Shown here piece by piece: positions 62,329 to 64,000 of a stretch of DNA of 64,000 bases. The translations under genes and the position numbers were made by a program. Each line of letters starts with the position of its first letter. The stretch's first letter is position 1. The notes beneath the pieces were generated by a model that worked only from the letters and a program-made list of their open reading frames with translations, was not told where the DNA came from and made no database searches. The DNA comes from Zoogloea sp. (GTDB lineage Bacteria > Pseudomonadota > Gammaproteobacteria > Burkholderiales > Rhodocyclaceae): NCBI RefSeq assembly GCF_017302315.1, contig NZ_JAFLDT010000011.1, positions 1 to 64,000 on the forward strand. Reading direction: 5' to 3'.

Positions 62329-64000
62329 TCAGGCGGGAGCGTGTTCGCGGTGCTGGGGGGCGCGGGGCTCGGGGCCGATGGCGTCGTCGTCCAGCTTGCG
62401 GGTCTGGGCTTCGTAGAGGCGGAAGTAGGCACCTTGCTTTTCCATCAGGGTGTCGTGGTTGCCGATCTCGACGATCTGGCCCCGGTCCAGCACCACCAGC
62501 CGGTCGGCCTTGCGCAGGGTGGACAGGCGGTGGGCGATGGCGATGGTGGTGCGGCCGCGGATGAGGTTTTCGAGGGCGGCCTGGATCTCCATCTCGGTTT
62601 CGGTATCCACCGCCGAGGTGGCCTCGTCGAGGATCAGGATGCGCGGGTCGATGAGCAGCGCGCGGGCGATGGAGATGCGCTGGCGCTCGCCGCCCGACAG
62701 GGCCTGGCCGCGCTCGCCGACCAGGGAATCGTAGCCCTGGGGCAGGCGCAGGATGAAGTCGTGGGCGTGGGCGGCGCGGGCGGCGGCGATGATCTCCTCG
62801 CGGGTGGCGTCGGGTTTGCCGTAGGCGATGTTCTCGGCGATGGTGCCGAAGAACAGGAAGGGCTCTTGCAGCACCAGGCCGATGTTGCGGCGGTATTCCG
62901 ACACGGGCACCGAGCGGATGTCCATGCCCTCGATGCGGATGGAGCCGTCGGTCACGTCGTAGAAGCGGCAGATCAGGTTGACCAGGGTGCTCTTGCCCGA
63001 GCCGGAATGGCCCACCAGGCCGATCATCTCGCCCGGGGCGATGTTCAGATCGACGCCGCGCAGGATGCTGCGGTTGCCGTAGCGGAAGCCGACGCGCTTG
63101 ACCTCGATGGCGCCGGTGACGCGGGGCAGGTGCTGGGGCGTGGCCGGATCGGGCACGCTGGAGACGTGGTCGAGGATGTCGAAGATGCGCTTGGCACCTG
63201 CGGCAGCCTTCTGGGTCACCGAGACGATGCGGCTCATGGAGTCGAGGCGGGTGTAGAAGCGCGAGATGTAGGCCAGGAAGGCCGCCAGGGTGCCGACGGT
63301 GACGTCGTTTTCGGACACCAGCCAGATGCCGAAACCCCACACGATCAGCAAGCCCACTTCGGTGAGCAGGGTGACGGTGGGCGAGAACACCGACCACACC
63401 TTGTTCACCCGGTCGTTCACCGCCAGGTTGCGGCCGTTGGCTTCGCGGAAACGGGCGACTTCACGCTTCTCCTGGGCGAAGGCCTTGACCACCCGAATGC
63501 CGGGGATGGTGTCGGCCAGCACGCTGGTGACTTCGGACCACACCCGGTCCACCTGCTCGAAGCCGTAGCGCAGCTTGTCGCGCACGGTGTGGATCAGCCA
63601 GGCGATGAAGGGCAGCGGCACCAGGGTGACGAGGGCCAGCCAGGGGTTGATGGACACCAGGATGATCGCCGTCATGGTGATCATCAGCACGTCGGTGGCG
63701 AAGTCCAGCAGGTTCATGGACAGGAACAGGCAAATCCGGTCCGTCTCGGCGCCGATCCGCGCCATCAGGTCGCCGGTGCGCTTGCCGCCGAAGTACTCCA
63801 GGGACAGGCCCTGCAGGTGTTCATAGGTGGTGGTGCGCAGGTCGGCGCCGATGCGTTCGCTGACCAGGGCCAGGATGTAGGTCTTGGCCCAGCCCAGACC
63901 CCAGGCGAAGACTGCGGCGACCAGCAGGCCGCCGAGCATCAGGGTGACCCGGTGGCCGTCGATGGGCGCGCCGTTCTGGAAGGGGATCAGCACCTCGTCC
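62329..64000 (-). CDS. ABC transporter, fused permease-ATPase (N-terminus off window)
   Basis: A half-transporter of at least 556 residues; the frame is open to the window edge, so the N-terminal part of the transmembrane domain is missing. Five hydrophobic helices remain. The ATPase has Walker A GHSGSGKST, signature LSGGERQRISIARAL, Walker B LILDEATSAVDTE and the IAHRLSTL switch. The architecture is MsbA/lipid-exporter-like. Its coupling to DUF1854 matches the ABC transporter repeatedly found with cyanophycin genes. The substrate is not known. Confidence 0.88.
   Translation of the reverse strand, partial: DEVLIPFQNGAPIDGHRVTLMLGGLLVAAVFAWGLGWAKTYILALVSERIGADLRTTTYEHLQGLSLEYFGGKRTGDLMARIGAETDRICLFLSMNLLDFATDVLMITMTAIILVSINPWLALVTLVPLPFIAWLIHTVRDKLRYGFEQVDRVWSEVTSVLADTIPGIRVVKAFAQEKREVARFREANGRNLAVNDRVNKVWSVFSPTVTLLTEVGLLIVWGFGIWLVSENDVTVGTLAAFLAYISRFYTRLDSMSRIVSVTQKAAAGAKRIFDILDHVSSVPDPATPQHLPRVTGAIEVKRVGFRYGNRSILRGVDLNIAPGEMIGLVGHSGSGKSTLVNLICRFYDVTDGSIRIEGMDIRSVPVSEYRRNIGLVLQEPFLFFGTIAENIAYGKPDATREEIIAAARAAHAHDFILRLPQGYDSLVGERGQALSGGERQRISIARALLIDPRILILDEATSAVDTETEMEIQAALENLIRGRTTIAIAHRLSTLRKADRLVVLDRGQIVEIGNHDTLMEKQGAYFRLYEAQTRKLDDDAIGPEPRAPQHREHAPA

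Overview
The window is a gene-dense, GC-rich (roughly 64% by eye) chromosomal segment of a betaproteobacterium. The gene order rpsB-tsf-pyrH-frr-uppS-cdsA-dxr-rseP-bamA-skp-lpxD-fabZ-lpxA-lpxB-rnhB, the smc-zipA-ligA block, bioA-F-H-C-D, etfBA beside a TetR gene, and a DUF1854/ABC pair of the kind linked to cyanophycin metabolism fit the Rhodocyclales (Azoarcus/Thauera/Azospira-like) best. The order-level placement is inference. I see no rRNA, tRNA, CRISPR array, IS element or prophage.

Layout. 1-957: tail of an ISC iron-sulfur operon (fdx, iscX) with a glutathione peroxidase appended. 968-6957 (minus): a stand-alone response regulator with a structured leader, then the lysine/diaminopimelate genes dapC-dapD-(pilU)-dapE followed by prmB. 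7182-14814 (plus): smc-zipA-ligA-galU, closed by a strong hairpin shared with convergent typA (minus). 16867-18134: thioinosine phosphorylase and peptide deformylase. 18157-21586 (minus): map and glnD. 21864-37239 (plus): one long run for ribosome assembly, pyrimidine and isoprenoid synthesis, the undecaprenyl carrier, phospholipid precursors, outer-membrane biogenesis and lipid A, ending in rnhB, a CopD-like membrane protein and a SpoU-type RNA methyltransferase. 37228-41901 (minus): biotin operon without bioB. 42013-43296: a lipoprotein with seven propeller-like repeats. 43395-47152: divergent ppk and ppx. 47162-50656: a MlaEFD-type lipid transporter with an auxiliary lipoprotein. 50713-57359: acyl-CoA and electron-transfer genes (crotonase-like protein, tatD, a TetR regulator, etfBA, an orphan CbiM-like protein, a 598-aa acyl-CoA dehydrogenase). 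57409-64000: a less ordinary stretch with a phosphatidylserine decarboxylase, a class III aminotransferase, an Mpo1/DUF962-like membrane protein, a Gly/Cys-tailed membrane protein, a 123-bp nested inverted repeat, and DUF1854 plus a truncated ABC exporter.

How the genes work together. Most of the window is envelope and growth housekeeping in which start and stop codons overlap by 1-8 bases, implying long polycistronic transcripts. The parts that reward attention are the regulatory architecture (structured leader before the response regulator, rpsB leader, candidate TetR operator over the etfB promoter), a crotonase-like protein lacking both hydratase glutamates, the putative lipid module at 57.4-60.8 kb, the Gly/Cys-tailed protein, and the nested repeat at 61.7 kb. 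No gap exceeds 300 bases. The longest are 21587-21863 (rpsB leader), 52893-53122 (tetR/etfB control region) and 6958-7181 (dapC/smc divergent promoters).
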